Virus record (IMG/VR): IMGVR_UViG_3300024518_003365
Location: 1-33,499 of that record
DNA length: 33,499 nucleotides
Reading direction: 5' to 3' (one strand)
Source of the DNA: a virus
Shown here piece after piece: positions 23,242-29,426 of this stretch; position 1 is the stretch's first letter, and each line of letters starts with the position of its first letter. The position numbers were made by a program, and so were the translations under genes. The notes beneath the pieces were generated by a model, which was not told the origin of the DNA, made no database searches, and worked only from the letters and a program-made list of their open reading frames with translations.

Positions 23242-23578
23242 GGGCCACTCTCAGGCTCGGGTGATGGAAGTGCTTCCCGTCGAATTCCGGTTTCTTGTGC
23301 CGATAGTGCGCGTGGTAGAGCACCTTCGGTATGTGGGCGACCTTGAACCGCGGCGTCCAGCAGTTGTTCGGGTCGCGGATCTTCGTCTTCGTGATCCACT
23401 TCATGAATTCGCGGTCCTCGCCGTGATTCGTGTGCTCGAATACGAACTCCTGGGCGATCGCCGTTCTGACGAGCGACATGGGCGCGGGCCACGAAGGGAC
23501 CACGGCATCGGGGACGGCCTCGCGGAACGTGTCCTCAACGGTTCGATGAACGTCGAAGGTGTAGACGTCGGCCTTCAC
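23234..23578 (-). CDS. Truncated glycosyltransferase paralogue (C-terminal half only)
   Basis: A 114-residue protein from GTG 23578 that aligns with the C-terminal half of its neighbour: LVRTAIAQEFVFEH with VRTDLARRFAFPH, GEDREFMKWI with SEDRAFRKWL, and VLYHAHYRHKKPEFDG with ILYRYNYRQSKPEFGG. The donor-binding half with the DDD motif is missing. It is either a decayed duplicate or a subunit acting with the intact enzyme; overlaps at both ends show the operon is kept in register. Confidence 0.75.
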   Translation of the reverse strand: MKADVYTFDVHRTVEDTFREAVPDAVVPSWPAPMSLVRTAIAQEFVFEHTNHGEDREFMKWITKTKIRDPNNCWTPRFKVAHIPKVLYHAHYRHKKPEFDGKHFHHPSLRVAHG

Positions 23579-24123
23579 GCGCTCTTCGCCTCCCCGCGCT
23601 GCCTCGCCGGAAGCCCGTACACCACGGCATTCGGCGGCACGTCACAGGTCACGACGCACCCGGCGCCGACCACGGCGCCCTCACCAATCGTGATCTCCCC
23701 GATGAGACAGACGTTGCAGCCGATGGACGCGCCCTTTTTCACCGTGATCGGCACCAGTTCGTCCTCGATCACCGCCGACGGGTGGACGCTGTTGCAGAAC
23801 TGCACCCCGGCCCCGATATAGACGTCGTCTTCGATGACCACTTTCTTGGAGATGTTGGTGTTGTTCTGGACCCGGACGTTGTTCCCGAGCGTCCCGGCGA
23901 CCAGCACGTTCTGAGCGATCATGCAGCCGTGGCCGATGGAGCCGCCCGGGTAGATGTGCGCGAAACGCCACACCTTGCAGTCGGCCCCGATGGTGCCTTC
24001 GACGATGGCCCGGGTGACTTCGGAGCGTGCCCCGATGCGGGCGTGCCTGCCGAGTTCTGTTCCCTCGGAGACGGTTGCCGTGTCGTGCCACCAGGAGCCG
24101 ACGTGGCGGAGTGGGTCCCTCAC
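23575..24123 (-). CDS. Left-handed beta-helix N-acetyltransferase (WbpD/FdtC-like)
   Basis: A 182-residue hexapeptide-repeat acyltransferase from GTG 24123. Typical [LIV]-G-x-x-x-x repeats run through the protein (IGADCK, IGHGCMIAQNV, LGNNVRVQNN, IGAGVQFCNSVHP, IGCNVC, IGEGAVVGAG). The segment VWRFAHIYPGGSIG is typical of acetyl-CoA-dependent enzymes that N-acetylate amino sugars on nucleotide carriers in O-antigen pathways. It would act on a nucleotide-linked amino sugar. Overlaps the SDR stop (GTGA). Confidence 0.8.
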   Translation of the reverse strand: MRDPLRHVGSWWHDTATVSEGTELGRHARIGARSEVTRAIVEGTIGADCKVWRFAHIYPGGSIGHGCMIAQNVLVAGTLGNNVRVQNNTNISKKVVIEDDVYIGAGVQFCNSVHPSAVIEDELVPITVKKGASIGCNVCLIGEITIGEGAVVGAGCVVTCDVPPNAVVYGLPARQRGEAKSA

Positions 24124-24782
24124 AATCCCCCCGTGATTCCGACCACCTGGCCGGTCATGTACTCGTTCTCGATCAGCGTCCGGCACAGCCCCCATAGCTC
24201 GCCGACGCGACCGAACCGTTGCAGCGGGATAGATTCCCGGATCTGCGCCTGCTGAGGCTCGGGTATCCGATCGATCATCCCGACATCGAAGTAGCCCATC
24301 TCGATCGCGTTGATACGCAGCCCCGCGCGGGCGTATTCCTTCGCCGCGGAGCGCACCAGGCCGTGAATCCCCGCCTTGCACATCCCGTAAGAGGCTGCGC
24401 CCGGCACGCCCAGCCGTCCGACCACGCTTGAAAGGAGAGTGAGCGAAGAGCCCTGCGGGGCGACGGTCCGAAAGTGCCGGGCCAGTCTGTAAGATCCGAG
24501 GAGATTAACGGCCACGGTCTTCTCCACCTCGGCCATTTCGGCCTTGTGGATCATGCCGTTCGTGAGGTGGCCGGTTGCGTTGATGACGTGGAGAGGCGGG
24601 TCCGACAGATCGAGGCCAGCGAAGAACGCAGCCACTGAATCGTCGCTCTCAAGCTCGGCCTCGGTGCGGTATACGCCTCGACTGCCGCGAGTCTGATCCT
24701 CGCTCAGAAACCCGTAGTCCGGGCGTGCCTCTTCCAGCAGTGCCTTCCCCACCCCGCCGTTCGCGCCGAAGATCAGGAGCAT
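24120..24782 (-). CDS. Short-chain dehydrogenase/reductase
   Basis: A 220-residue SDR from ATG 24782. The NAD(P)-binding glycine motif GANGGVG is at 6-12, NATG at 68-71, structural N93, and the catalytic set S118/S119, Y132 and K136 (YGMCK). It lacks a C-terminal extension, so it is a classical SDR. With the acetyltransferase and glycosyltransferases it probably reduces or oxidises a sugar or sugar precursor (inference from context). Overlaps the small upstream gene (TGATG). Confidence 0.88.
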   Translation of the reverse strand: MLLIFGANGGVGKALLEEARPDYGFLSEDQTRGSRGVYRTEAELESDDSVAAFFAGLDLSDPPLHVINATGHLTNGMIHKAEMAEVEKTVAVNLLGSYRLARHFRTVAPQGSSLTLLSSVVGRLGVPGAASYGMCKAGIHGLVRSAAKEYARAGLRINAIEMGYFDVGMIDRIPEPQQAQIRESIPLQRFGRVGELWGLCRTLIENEYMTGQVVGITGGL

Positions 24783-24892
24783 CAGCCACCCCCGAGCGTG
24801 AACGCCGAAGCGAAGGCCTGAAGCGCGAGGAAGCCGAGCCACCCGAGGCCCGCGGCGAAAGCCCGCTCCAGCGGCTCGATCGCAGCATTCAT
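24782..24892 (-). CDS. Small hydrophobic protein (36 aa)
   Basis: ATG 24892 overlaps the upstream stop (ATGA) and its own stop overlaps the SDR start (TGATG). The product MNAAIEPLERAF... is followed by a hydrophobic segment (AGLGWLGFLALQAFASAF) that could span the membrane once. Coupling at both ends supports it. Function unknown. Confidence 0.6.
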   Translation of the reverse strand: MNAAIEPLERAFAAGLGWLGFLALQAFASAFTLGGG

Positions 24893-25062
24893 CGCGCCAT
24901 CTTTCTCGCCATCGACAGGATGACGCCAACGGCCTGCACCAACGCCGCCGGGTCATTGCGCAGGGCCTGCGTAGGATGGAACGGCACCATCATCGGTTTC
25001 TCGTACTCGCGGCGAAGCGGCGTGTGCCACCTGTACTGCGATACAAAATCATCGTCCGCCAT
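24889..25062 (-). CDS. Small hypothetical protein after terminase (57 aa)
   Basis: ATG 25062, chosen for its TGATG overlap with the terminase stop, rather than an ATG four codons upstream. The product begins with a charged aromatic stretch (DDDFVSQYRWHTPLRREYEK) and ends with a helix (LVQAVGVILSMARKMAR). No motif recognised. Confidence 0.6.
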   Translation of the reverse strand: MADDDFVSQYRWHTPLRREYEKPMMVPFHPTQALRNDPAALVQAVGVILSMARKMAR

Positions 25063-26288
25063 CACGCCACCCACCCATACCCGCTCAGGTCGCTGTCATC
25101 GTGGATCGACTGCGAGTACACCGCGTATCGGAGCGCATCCGGGCCGTGGTCGTTCTGCTTCACCGGCTTGTCCTCGCCCCGCTCGCCGGCCTTCACATCC
25201 CACGAGTAGGCCAGGATCTCGTCGATGGTCTCCTGGCAGGCCGTGGCGAACCGTATCCGGTCCCCGGCGATCGCCGTCCCGGTCACACGCAGCCCGTCAT
25301 ACACGTCGTTCTCGGCGTCCAGCACGGTCCACGGGTGATCCTGGCGCAGCTGGAGGATGAACGACGCTGCGGACGGGTCGACCCAGAAGACCGTGGGCGT
25401 CACGCCGTGCGCCTTGATCCACTCGCCGAGCGCCGCGGAGTACTGCGCGTCGGTCATCTGTCTCGATCGCGCCTTGGAATCCCAGCGCCACTCATCGACG
25501 GCCCAGAACCGGCCTTCGGCGTCGACCCCGATCAGCAGTGCAACAAGCGGGTTGCTGGTGCCGTAGTCGATGCCGACGATGTACTTGACCATCTCGGGCT
25601 GGCCCCACTTGAAGCAGTGGCCATCGAGGTCGAAGGCATCCCAGATCACCCCTTCGGCCAGGCACCACTCGCCCTTGATGAATCGGCGGTGCCACAGGCC
25701 GGTGTATTCCTTCTTGAGCGAGGCGACGTAGTCCGCATCGAGGAAGGGGTTGTCGTCGATGTTGAAGTGGAACGCCTTCAGGTCCAGGTCCTTCTCCCGA
25801 TCGATCATGTTGACCTTCAGCCAGTGCCGCGGCCCGTCGGCGTTGGTGGTCCCGAACAGCTTGGCCCCACGCACCGACAGCCGGGAGAGCAGCATCTGCC
25901 AGAAGGACTCGGGCCAGAGCGTGAGCTCGTCCCCGTAGGCGCCGGCGAACGTCCCGCCGCGGATCTTGGCCTCGGCCCGCTCGTCGTTCGCGCTGGCGAG
26001 GTAGCACCGTCGGCCGAGGATCCGAGCCTCCCCCGTGCCCTGCGAGATGTGCATACGAGAGGGCCCCAGGATCTCCTGGAGGGGGTTGAGGATGTTCCGG
26101 GCGAGCGTCCGTTCGGTCTTCCCGGCCATCAGCAGGTCGCCCCGGGGCCCATTCCTCAAATACTGCAACCATCGGACGTACGTGCACACGGTCTTGGACG
26201 CCCGGACAGACCCGTGCCAGATGTTGATCCGGGCGTCTGACCCGAGCACCGAGGCCCGCTGCTTCCCGCTGAGCCGTTCAATCTTCAT
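25062..26288 (-). CDS. terL: Terminase large subunit
   Basis: A 408-residue packaging motor: an N-terminal ATPase that drives DNA into the prohead and a C-terminal RNase H-like nuclease that cuts it. The Walker A variant GSVRASKT is at 26-33 and Walker B with D120-E121 at YGDE. Nuclease acidic residues are D241 (GIDYGTSN), D304 (WVDPSAASF) and D384 (HGPDALRYA). All motifs are present and length is near the usual ~410. It heads the late operon with the small gene upstream (11-base overlap). Confidence 0.92.
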   Translation of the reverse strand: MKIERLSGKQRASVLGSDARINIWHGSVRASKTVCTYVRWLQYLRNGPRGDLLMAGKTERTLARNILNPLQEILGPSRMHISQGTGEARILGRRCYLASANDERAEAKIRGGTFAGAYGDELTLWPESFWQMLLSRLSVRGAKLFGTTNADGPRHWLKVNMIDREKDLDLKAFHFNIDDNPFLDADYVASLKKEYTGLWHRRFIKGEWCLAEGVIWDAFDLDGHCFKWGQPEMVKYIVGIDYGTSNPLVALLIGVDAEGRFWAVDEWRWDSKARSRQMTDAQYSAALGEWIKAHGVTPTVFWVDPSAASFILQLRQDHPWTVLDAENDVYDGLRVTGTAIAGDRIRFATACQETIDEILAYSWDVKAGERGEDKPVKQNDHGPDALRYAVYSQSIHDDSDLSGYGWVA

Positions 26289-26724
26289 CGTCGGAGACCA
26301 GGTCGGCGAGGTAGCGATCCACGTCTGAGTGCTCGGTCATTGCGGGCGGGGCCTCTCGTGGGCGGCCTGCGAGCTGGTCCAGCAGCCGATTGACAGCACG
26401 AAGGCGCTCGCCGCAATGACGGCCGATGTAACCAGGCTCCCCGCGCGCCACGCAGAGCAGGATTCTGAGGCATTCCTTGACGACGGGATTCTCGAGGCCG
26501 TAGGTCTTGATGGCCTCGTTGATGGCCAGGTTGGCCTTGCGTTCGCCCTTCTTGAGGACCTCGGAACGCTGTTCGCCAATCGCCCTACCCTCCAAGATTG
26601 CGGAGGCGGCCGTCCGCGCGGGCTGTTCAATCTGTACCACTGTTGCATATGGTGTGTCAAGTTTTCCACACTGGACCATTCCCGTCCACAATCCACTTGA
26701 TTTCCACATCTGTGGAACCGACAT
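26278..26724 (-). CDS. Probable terminase small subunit
   Basis: A helical protein of up to 148 residues directly upstream of the large terminase and overlapping it by 11 bases, which is the usual place for the DNA-recognition subunit. The core NLAINEAIKTYGLENPVVKE and following helices fit, but no HTH signature is certain. The N-terminus is doubtful: ATG 26724 lacks a good ribosome site, and a perfect -35-like TTGACA lies inside the frame (26660-26655), so a later start is possible. The acidic tail (LVSDDED) could contact the large subunit. Confidence 0.6.
   Translation of the reverse strand: MSVPQMWKSSGLWTGMVQCGKLDTPYATVVQIEQPARTAASAILEGRAIGEQRSEVLKKGERKANLAINEAIKTYGLENPVVKECLRILLCVARGEPGYIGRHCGERLRAVNRLLDQLAGRPREAPPAMTEHSDVDRYLADLVSDDED
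26662..26716. promoter_or_regulatory. Cluster of TCCACA sites with a near-palindrome
   Basis: TTTTCCACA at 26662-26670 fits the DnaA box consensus TTWTNCACA. TCCACA recurs at 26685 and 26703, and an inverted TGTGGA at 26711-26716 completes TTCCACA-TC-TGTGGAA. The cluster overlaps the start of the small terminase gene. It could be a DnaA-bound origin, an operator, or a packaging site; sequence alone does not decide. Confidence 0.4.
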
Positions 26725-26731
26725 TCTCTAC

Positions 26732-26926
26732 ATGACCACCCTCACAGTCTCCGCAATCCTCGCCCTGCTCCTGATCCGGGCCTACTACCAGCCGCGGCTC
26801 CGTGCTGCTCGAGCCCGCCAGGCCCACGCGCAGGCGTGCCGGTATCTGATGACGCGCCGAGCTCCGCGGTACGTGATGAGCGGATCGGGCGGGACCCTGC
26901 CGGATTCCTACCAGTGGACCGATTGA
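26732..26926 (+). CDS. Possible small membrane protein (64 aa)
   Basis: ATG 26732 opens a rightward frame of 64 residues with an N-terminal membrane segment (LTVSAILALLLIRAYY) and a basic, Arg-rich remainder. It is divergent from the terminase gene, its ATG eight bases away. There is no clear ribosome site, so it is only plausible. Confidence 0.4.
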   Translation: MTTLTVSAILALLLIRAYYQPRLRAARARQAHAQACRYLMTRRAPRYVMSGSGGTLPDSYQWTD

Positions 26927-26949
26927 GTCCATAGTCCCGCCGAATCTGC

Positions 26950-26977
26950 TTGACCCTCACGGCGATCGGCGTATGAT
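26950..26977 (+). promoter_or_regulatory. Sigma70-like promoter for the rightward arm
   Basis: TTGACC at 26950-26955 and TATGAT at 26972-26977 are separated by 16 bases, matching the bacterial housekeeping consensus at ten of twelve positions. Transcription should begin near 26984, giving a leader of about 175 bases before the first gene at 27160. It is the strongest promoter match I found. Confidence 0.65.
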
Positions 26978-26982
26978 CGCTG

Positions 26983-27055
26983 TGTCGTGATCGTATTGAT
27001 ACAATCCCTTTTAGGCAGTTCCCGGGCGGTGATCTCTGTATCAGCGGTCACGACA
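26983..27055 (+). promoter_or_regulatory. Long interrupted inverted repeat at the presumed transcript 5' end
   Basis: TGTCGTGA (26983-26990) and TGATACA (26997-27003) are matched in inverse order by TGTATCA (27037-27043) and TCACGACA (27048-27055), giving 15 base pairs split by a short internal loop, with a 33-base apical region. Because it begins at the predicted start site it would fold at the 5' end of the transcript or form paired operator sites. The rest of 27056-27159 shows nothing recognisable. Confidence 0.55.
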
Positions 27056-27159
27056 ATCGCACCCGCCCGTTCCAACTGTGGGCCGCCCTGTAGCACCGGA
27101 ATAGCGCATTCGCGCCCGGGCGATGATCGGGGCGGCCCTTCTTCTTTCTGGAGTTCGCG

Positions 27160-27348
27160 GTGAAATGCGCCCACTGCCAAGACACGAAAATGGTTCGCTG
27201 CGACGCGGCGCCAACCGGATACATGTCCTGCATCCACTGTCTCGAAGATTCCGACCTTCAATTCCATTCGCTGACGGAACTGCGTCACGAGATGGCGTCG
27301 GTCCACGAAAAACTGGATTCGATAATCAAAACGCTCAAGAAGCCATGA
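27160..27348 (+). CDS. Small zinc-ribbon protein (62 aa)
   Basis: GTG 27160 follows TGGAG. Two Cys pairs, CAHC at residues 3-6 and CIHC at ~24-27, suggest one bound zinc. The second half is a helical segment (LTELRHEMASVHEKLDSIIK). The first gene after the strong promoter. It may be a regulator or small adaptor; not assigned. Confidence 0.7.
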   Translation: MKCAHCQDTKMVRCDAAPTGYMSCIHCLEDSDLQFHSLTELRHEMASVHEKLDSIIKTLKKP

Positions 27349-27569
27349 GACTAACCACCCTTCACGTCGTGCTCATCATCGCCGACCGCGGGGACTGCAA
27401 CCCGATCGAAGAGAGGGACGCGAAACAGCAGATCCAGTCAGCGCTTGACCGTGCTGACGGAACGTTCGATGCGGCCGGTGGGGTGGTAATCGAAGTCGCC
27501 GAGGTGACGACCCACGGCGGTATCGCGACCGACGACAACGAGACCACCCTCGTGGCAGGAAACGAATGA
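27345..27569 (+). CDS. Small hypothetical protein (74 aa)
   Basis: ATG 27345 overlaps the previous stop (ATGA). The product is soluble with a beta-alpha-beta look (LHVVLIIADRGDCN, GGVVIEVAEVTT) and an acidic end. No family recognised; it ends just before the structured non-coding region. Confidence 0.65.
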   Translation: MRLTTLHVVLIIADRGDCNPIEERDAKQQIQSALDRADGTFDAAGGVVIEVAEVTTHGGIATDDNETTLVAGNE

Positions 27570-27682
27570 CCCCCGCGGCAGATTCGCCATGTAGAGGAGC
27601 AAGCGGGCTCAGCCGCTCATCAAAGAGCCCAACTCAAGCCTCGGTCGCCCGGACTGCATTTCGCCCCCGGGAAATTCTTGGA

Positions 27683-27777
27683 CGTACGAGCCGGCTTTGC
27701 AGAGAGCCGGGCGGGGATTCGGCCCCCCGTCTCAGGGAAACGTGGCCCGGCCCCCCAACCTGAGTCCATCTCGTACG
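27683..27777 (+). ncRNA. Candidate folded RNA: compact four-way junction
   Basis: CGTACGAG (27683-27690) pairs with CTCGTACG (27770-27777) over 8 bp. Inside are three successive hairpins: CCGGCT/AGCCGG (27691-27696/27705-27710), CGGGG/CCCCG (27712-27716/27725-27729) and CTCAGG/CCTGAG (27731-27736/27759-27764). Junction linkers are 0, 1, 1 and 5 bases, like a cloverleaf but without tRNA features. It lies in the 27570-27843 gap before a small gene. Pairing was found by eye; no covariation was tested, and GC-rich DNA folds readily. Confidence 0.45.
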
Positions 27778-27781
27778 CGGT

Positions 27782-27823
27782 CTCTCTTCGGAGGGAGCGA
27801 GGGTCGGGGACGCTCCACCGACC
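27782..27823 (+). promoter_or_regulatory. Mutually exclusive hairpins just before a ribosome site
   Basis: CTCTC-TTCG-GAGGG (27782-27795) forms a UUCG tetraloop hairpin. GGAGCG (27794-27799) pairs with CGCTCC (27811-27816), and GGTCGG (27802-27807) pairs with CCGACC (27818-27823) in an interlocked order, allowing either alternative hairpins or a tight pseudoknot. The ribosome site GAGGGGAAGG at 27827-27836 follows at once. This arrangement suits translational control of the gene at 27844. Confidence 0.45.
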
Positions 27824-27843
27824 ACAGAGGGGAAGGTGTCTTC

Positions 27844-28005
27844 ATGGATAAGTTGAGGGACGAAAAAATAGAGAAGTTGATCGACGATCTGTTGATGGAC
27901 TGCGAAGAAGAGGCGCCGACCGAATTCCCGGTCGGAATAGAAGAAGGAAGCAAAGATGAAGCACATAGACATCGAGATAGAGGGCGTGACGCCGCTGCTC
28001 TGTAA
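27844..28005 (+). CDS. Small acidic hypothetical protein (53 aa)
   Basis: ATG 27844 follows GAGGGGAAGG. The product begins with a charged helix (LRDEKIEKLIDDLLMDCEEE) and overlaps the next gene by 50 bases, where its Arg and Asp rich end may be a read-through. No family recognised. Confidence 0.55.
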   Translation: MDKLRDEKIEKLIDDLLMDCEEEAPTEFPVGIEEGSKDEAHRHRDRGRDAAAL

Positions 28006-28543
28006 CAGGTTTACTGAGGAGCAGCAAGCGTCAGCGTCGAGCAACACAAGCGCGTCAGTCGTTGGAGATCGAGGCACGCCGAGGGAGCAGTCGGAGAAAA
28101 AGCTGTACCTCTCGGCTGACGGGAAACGCCACATCATCCCCGGCCCGAACCTCTTTCGATGCCTGATCGACGCGGGGAAGTTCTTCAAGGCTGGCAAGTC
28201 CAAGGTCACGACGATCAAGTCCAGCATCATCCCAGCGTGCGTCTCGATGGATAACGTCGAGGTCGACATCATCCACAAAGAGCCGTGGGAGGTGGACAGC
28301 CGCCCTATCCGAAACCCGGCTACGGGCGGGCGTAGACTCACGCACCGGCCGATGTTCAACGACTGGAAACTGAAATTCGCCGTCACTCTCGAAGAGGAGA
28401 TGATCGCCGAGAAGACCTTCCGGGAGATCGTGGACGCCGGCGGAAAGCGGATCGGCCTCGGCGACTTCAGGCCCGACTGCAAGGGGATGTTCGGGAAGTT
28501 TGTCGTCACGAAATGGAAGTCGAAGAACGGTAAATCTGTCTAA
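27956..28543 (+). CDS. Conserved phage protein with RAMP-like glycine motif
   Basis: A 195-residue protein from ATG 27956 (AAGGAAG upstream). It opens HIDIEIEGVTPLLCNRF, contains GPNLFRCLIDAGKFF, and ends with IGLGDFRPDCKGMFGKFVV. I recognise the overall layout, including GLGxxRPxxxGxFGxF near the C-terminus, from uncharacterised proteins of many phages. The Gly-rich loop and beta-alpha-beta pattern recall RAMP (Cas-type) RNA-binding folds, but no CRISPR array or cas gene is present, so this is a structural analogy only. Function unknown. Confidence 0.65.
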   Translation: MKHIDIEIEGVTPLLCNRFTEEQQASASSNTSASVVGDRGTPREQSEKKLYLSADGKRHIIPGPNLFRCLIDAGKFFKAGKSKVTTIKSSIIPACVSMDNVEVDIIHKEPWEVDSRPIRNPATGGRRLTHRPMFNDWKLKFAVTLEEEMIAEKTFREIVDAGGKRIGLGDFRPDCKGMFGKFVVTKWKSKNGKSV

Positions 28544-28554
28544 CACAACACCGC

Positions 28555-28983
28555 TTGGCAAGGCCCGGCGGGGCATGGCACGGCCCTCAGCGGCCGCCCG
28601 CCGCCATGCCGGGCCTGGCACGGCGTCGCGCGGCACGGTGTGGCACGGCATAGTAGCGAGGCAAGGTAAGGGGCGTCGCCAGGCGGCGCTTGGCGCGGCT
28701 TGACTCGGCAGGGCTAGCCCGGGCTCGGGAATCCGACGCGCTGCTCGGCACGGCACAGTAGACAGGCAAGGCCATGCTGCGCAAGGGATGGCGGGGCAAC
28801 GCCAGGCTGGGCCGGGCTTGGCAAGGTAAGGCAAGGCACAGTGGCTACGCGGCGCAAGGCGGGGCCAGGCCACGCAAGGCAAGGTCGGGCTACGCATGGC
28901 GTGGCAGGGCACGGCACAATGGCAAGGCGAGGTTGCGCAGGCGGGCGCATGGCCCAGCATGGAGCGGCGCGGTAAGGCACGGC
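28555..28983 (+). repeat. Degenerate pentanucleotide repeat tract (ANGGC/GGCAN)
   Basis: About 430 bases with a period of five, clearest at 28856-28915 where twelve successive pentamers read aaggc, ggggc, caggc, cacgc, aaggc, aaggt, cgggc, tacgc, atggc, gtggc, agggc and acggc. The second position varies freely while GGC is kept. Since five is not a multiple of three and no convincing gene overlaps it, it is probably non-coding. It runs directly into the next start codon, supplying its ribosome site, and includes GG runs that could form two-tier quadruplexes. Confidence 0.8.
28562..28615. promoter_or_regulatory. Strong dyad at the start of the repeat tract
   Basis: GGCCCGGC (28562-28569) followed by ATGGC (28575-28579) matches GCCATGCCGGGCC (28603-28615) on the opposite strand, with a five-base bulge on one side. 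It lies 18 bases after the RAMP-like gene stop, so it may act as a terminator-like or mRNA-end element although no U-tract follows. Confidence 0.45.
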
Positions 28984-29250
28984 ATGGCAATTACCTTCTC
29001 CGAATTCCGCGACCTGGTCAGGAGAATGCGCCAGTACCAGCGGGCCTACTTCCGAGGGCGCGTCAGGCACGATCTGATTCGATCGAAGGAACTGGAGCGG
29101 GAAGTGGATCTGGAGCTCATGGAGCCCGCGCTGCCGTTCGCTGGCCTGGAAGAGGAGCAGATCCGCCGGCGGACGCAGGAGATCATGGACGAGGAGTTCG
29201 TGGGCCGCCCGGCGGCGAGGCGGAAGGCGCGGAAAGAGATTACAGAATAG
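28984..29250 (+). CDS. Small helical phage protein (88 aa)
   Basis: ATG 28984 lies at the very end of the pentamer tract, with TAAGG as ribosome site. The product is almost fully helical and charged: MRQYQRAYFRGRVRHDLI, SKELEREVDLEL. This MRxxQxxYFRxR...LEREVD layout occurs in uncharacterised proteins of many phages. Function unknown. Confidence 0.7.
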   Translation: MAITFSEFRDLVRRMRQYQRAYFRGRVRHDLIRSKELEREVDLELMEPALPFAGLEEEQIRRRTQEIMDEEFVGRPAARRKARKEITE

Positions 29251-29253
29251 ATA

Positions 29254-29282
29254 TTGACTCCTGCAATGCAAAGCATTAGGAT
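29254..29282 (+). promoter_or_regulatory. Promoter of the ribbon-helix-helix gene
   Basis: TTGACT (29254-29259) and TAGGAT (29277-29282) have optimal 17-base spacing. The predicted start at about 29289 coincides with the ATG of the next gene, so the mRNA may be leaderless or nearly so. Confidence 0.6.
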
Positions 29283-29288
29283 AGGTAC

Positions 29289-29426
29289 ATGAGCTATCCC
29301 AACATCGTCTACCGCGAAGACCCCGCCATCCGGAAGGCCCTCGAGGCCATCGCTGCAAGGCGAGGGGAGAAGTTGTCCGCCGTGATCCGGAAGGCCACGG
29401 CGCAGTACGTCAAGAGGTCGGTGTGA
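29289..29426 (+). CDS. Ribbon-helix-helix (Arc/CopG-like) regulator
   Basis: A 45-residue protein. The N-terminal YPNIVYRED can form the DNA-reading beta-ribbon, followed by two helices, PAIRKALEAIAARRG and KLSAVIRKATAQYVKRS, the size and layout of a minimal RHH repressor that binds operators as paired dimers. It has its own promoter, and it is the only clear DNA-binding regulator in the window. It is coupled to the next gene by TGATG. Confidence 0.65.
   Translation: MSYPNIVYREDPAIRKALEAIAARRGEKLSAVIRKATAQYVKRSV

Noticed and set aside
26632-26660. Leftward promoter TTGACA inside the small terminase frame
   Set aside because: The -35 is perfect but the best -10 (TACAGA, 18-base spacing) is poor, and it would lie inside the coding frame as called; kept only as a reason to doubt the start.
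26907-27306. Leftward frame of about 132 residues across the promoter region
   Set aside because: It runs antisense through the promoter and inverted repeat and through the zinc-ribbon gene, without a ribosome site or motif.
27566-27763. A 65-codon frame starting at an ATGA overlap after the 74-aa gene
   Set aside because: It reads through the densely paired non-coding region, has low-complexity Pro/Arg/Ser composition and no ribosome site, so chance is more likely.
27683-27777. tRNA gene
   Set aside because: The cloverleaf-like fold lacks a 7-base anticodon loop, a T-loop GTTCRA and a CCA-type end.
28555-28983. Long frames on both strands through the pentamer tract
   Set aside because: They only reflect the repeat, giving Pro/Ala/Cys or Arg/Gly rich sequences, and have no proper starts.
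28555-28983. CRISPR array
   Set aside because: The repeat unit is five bases with no spacers, and no cas genes are present.
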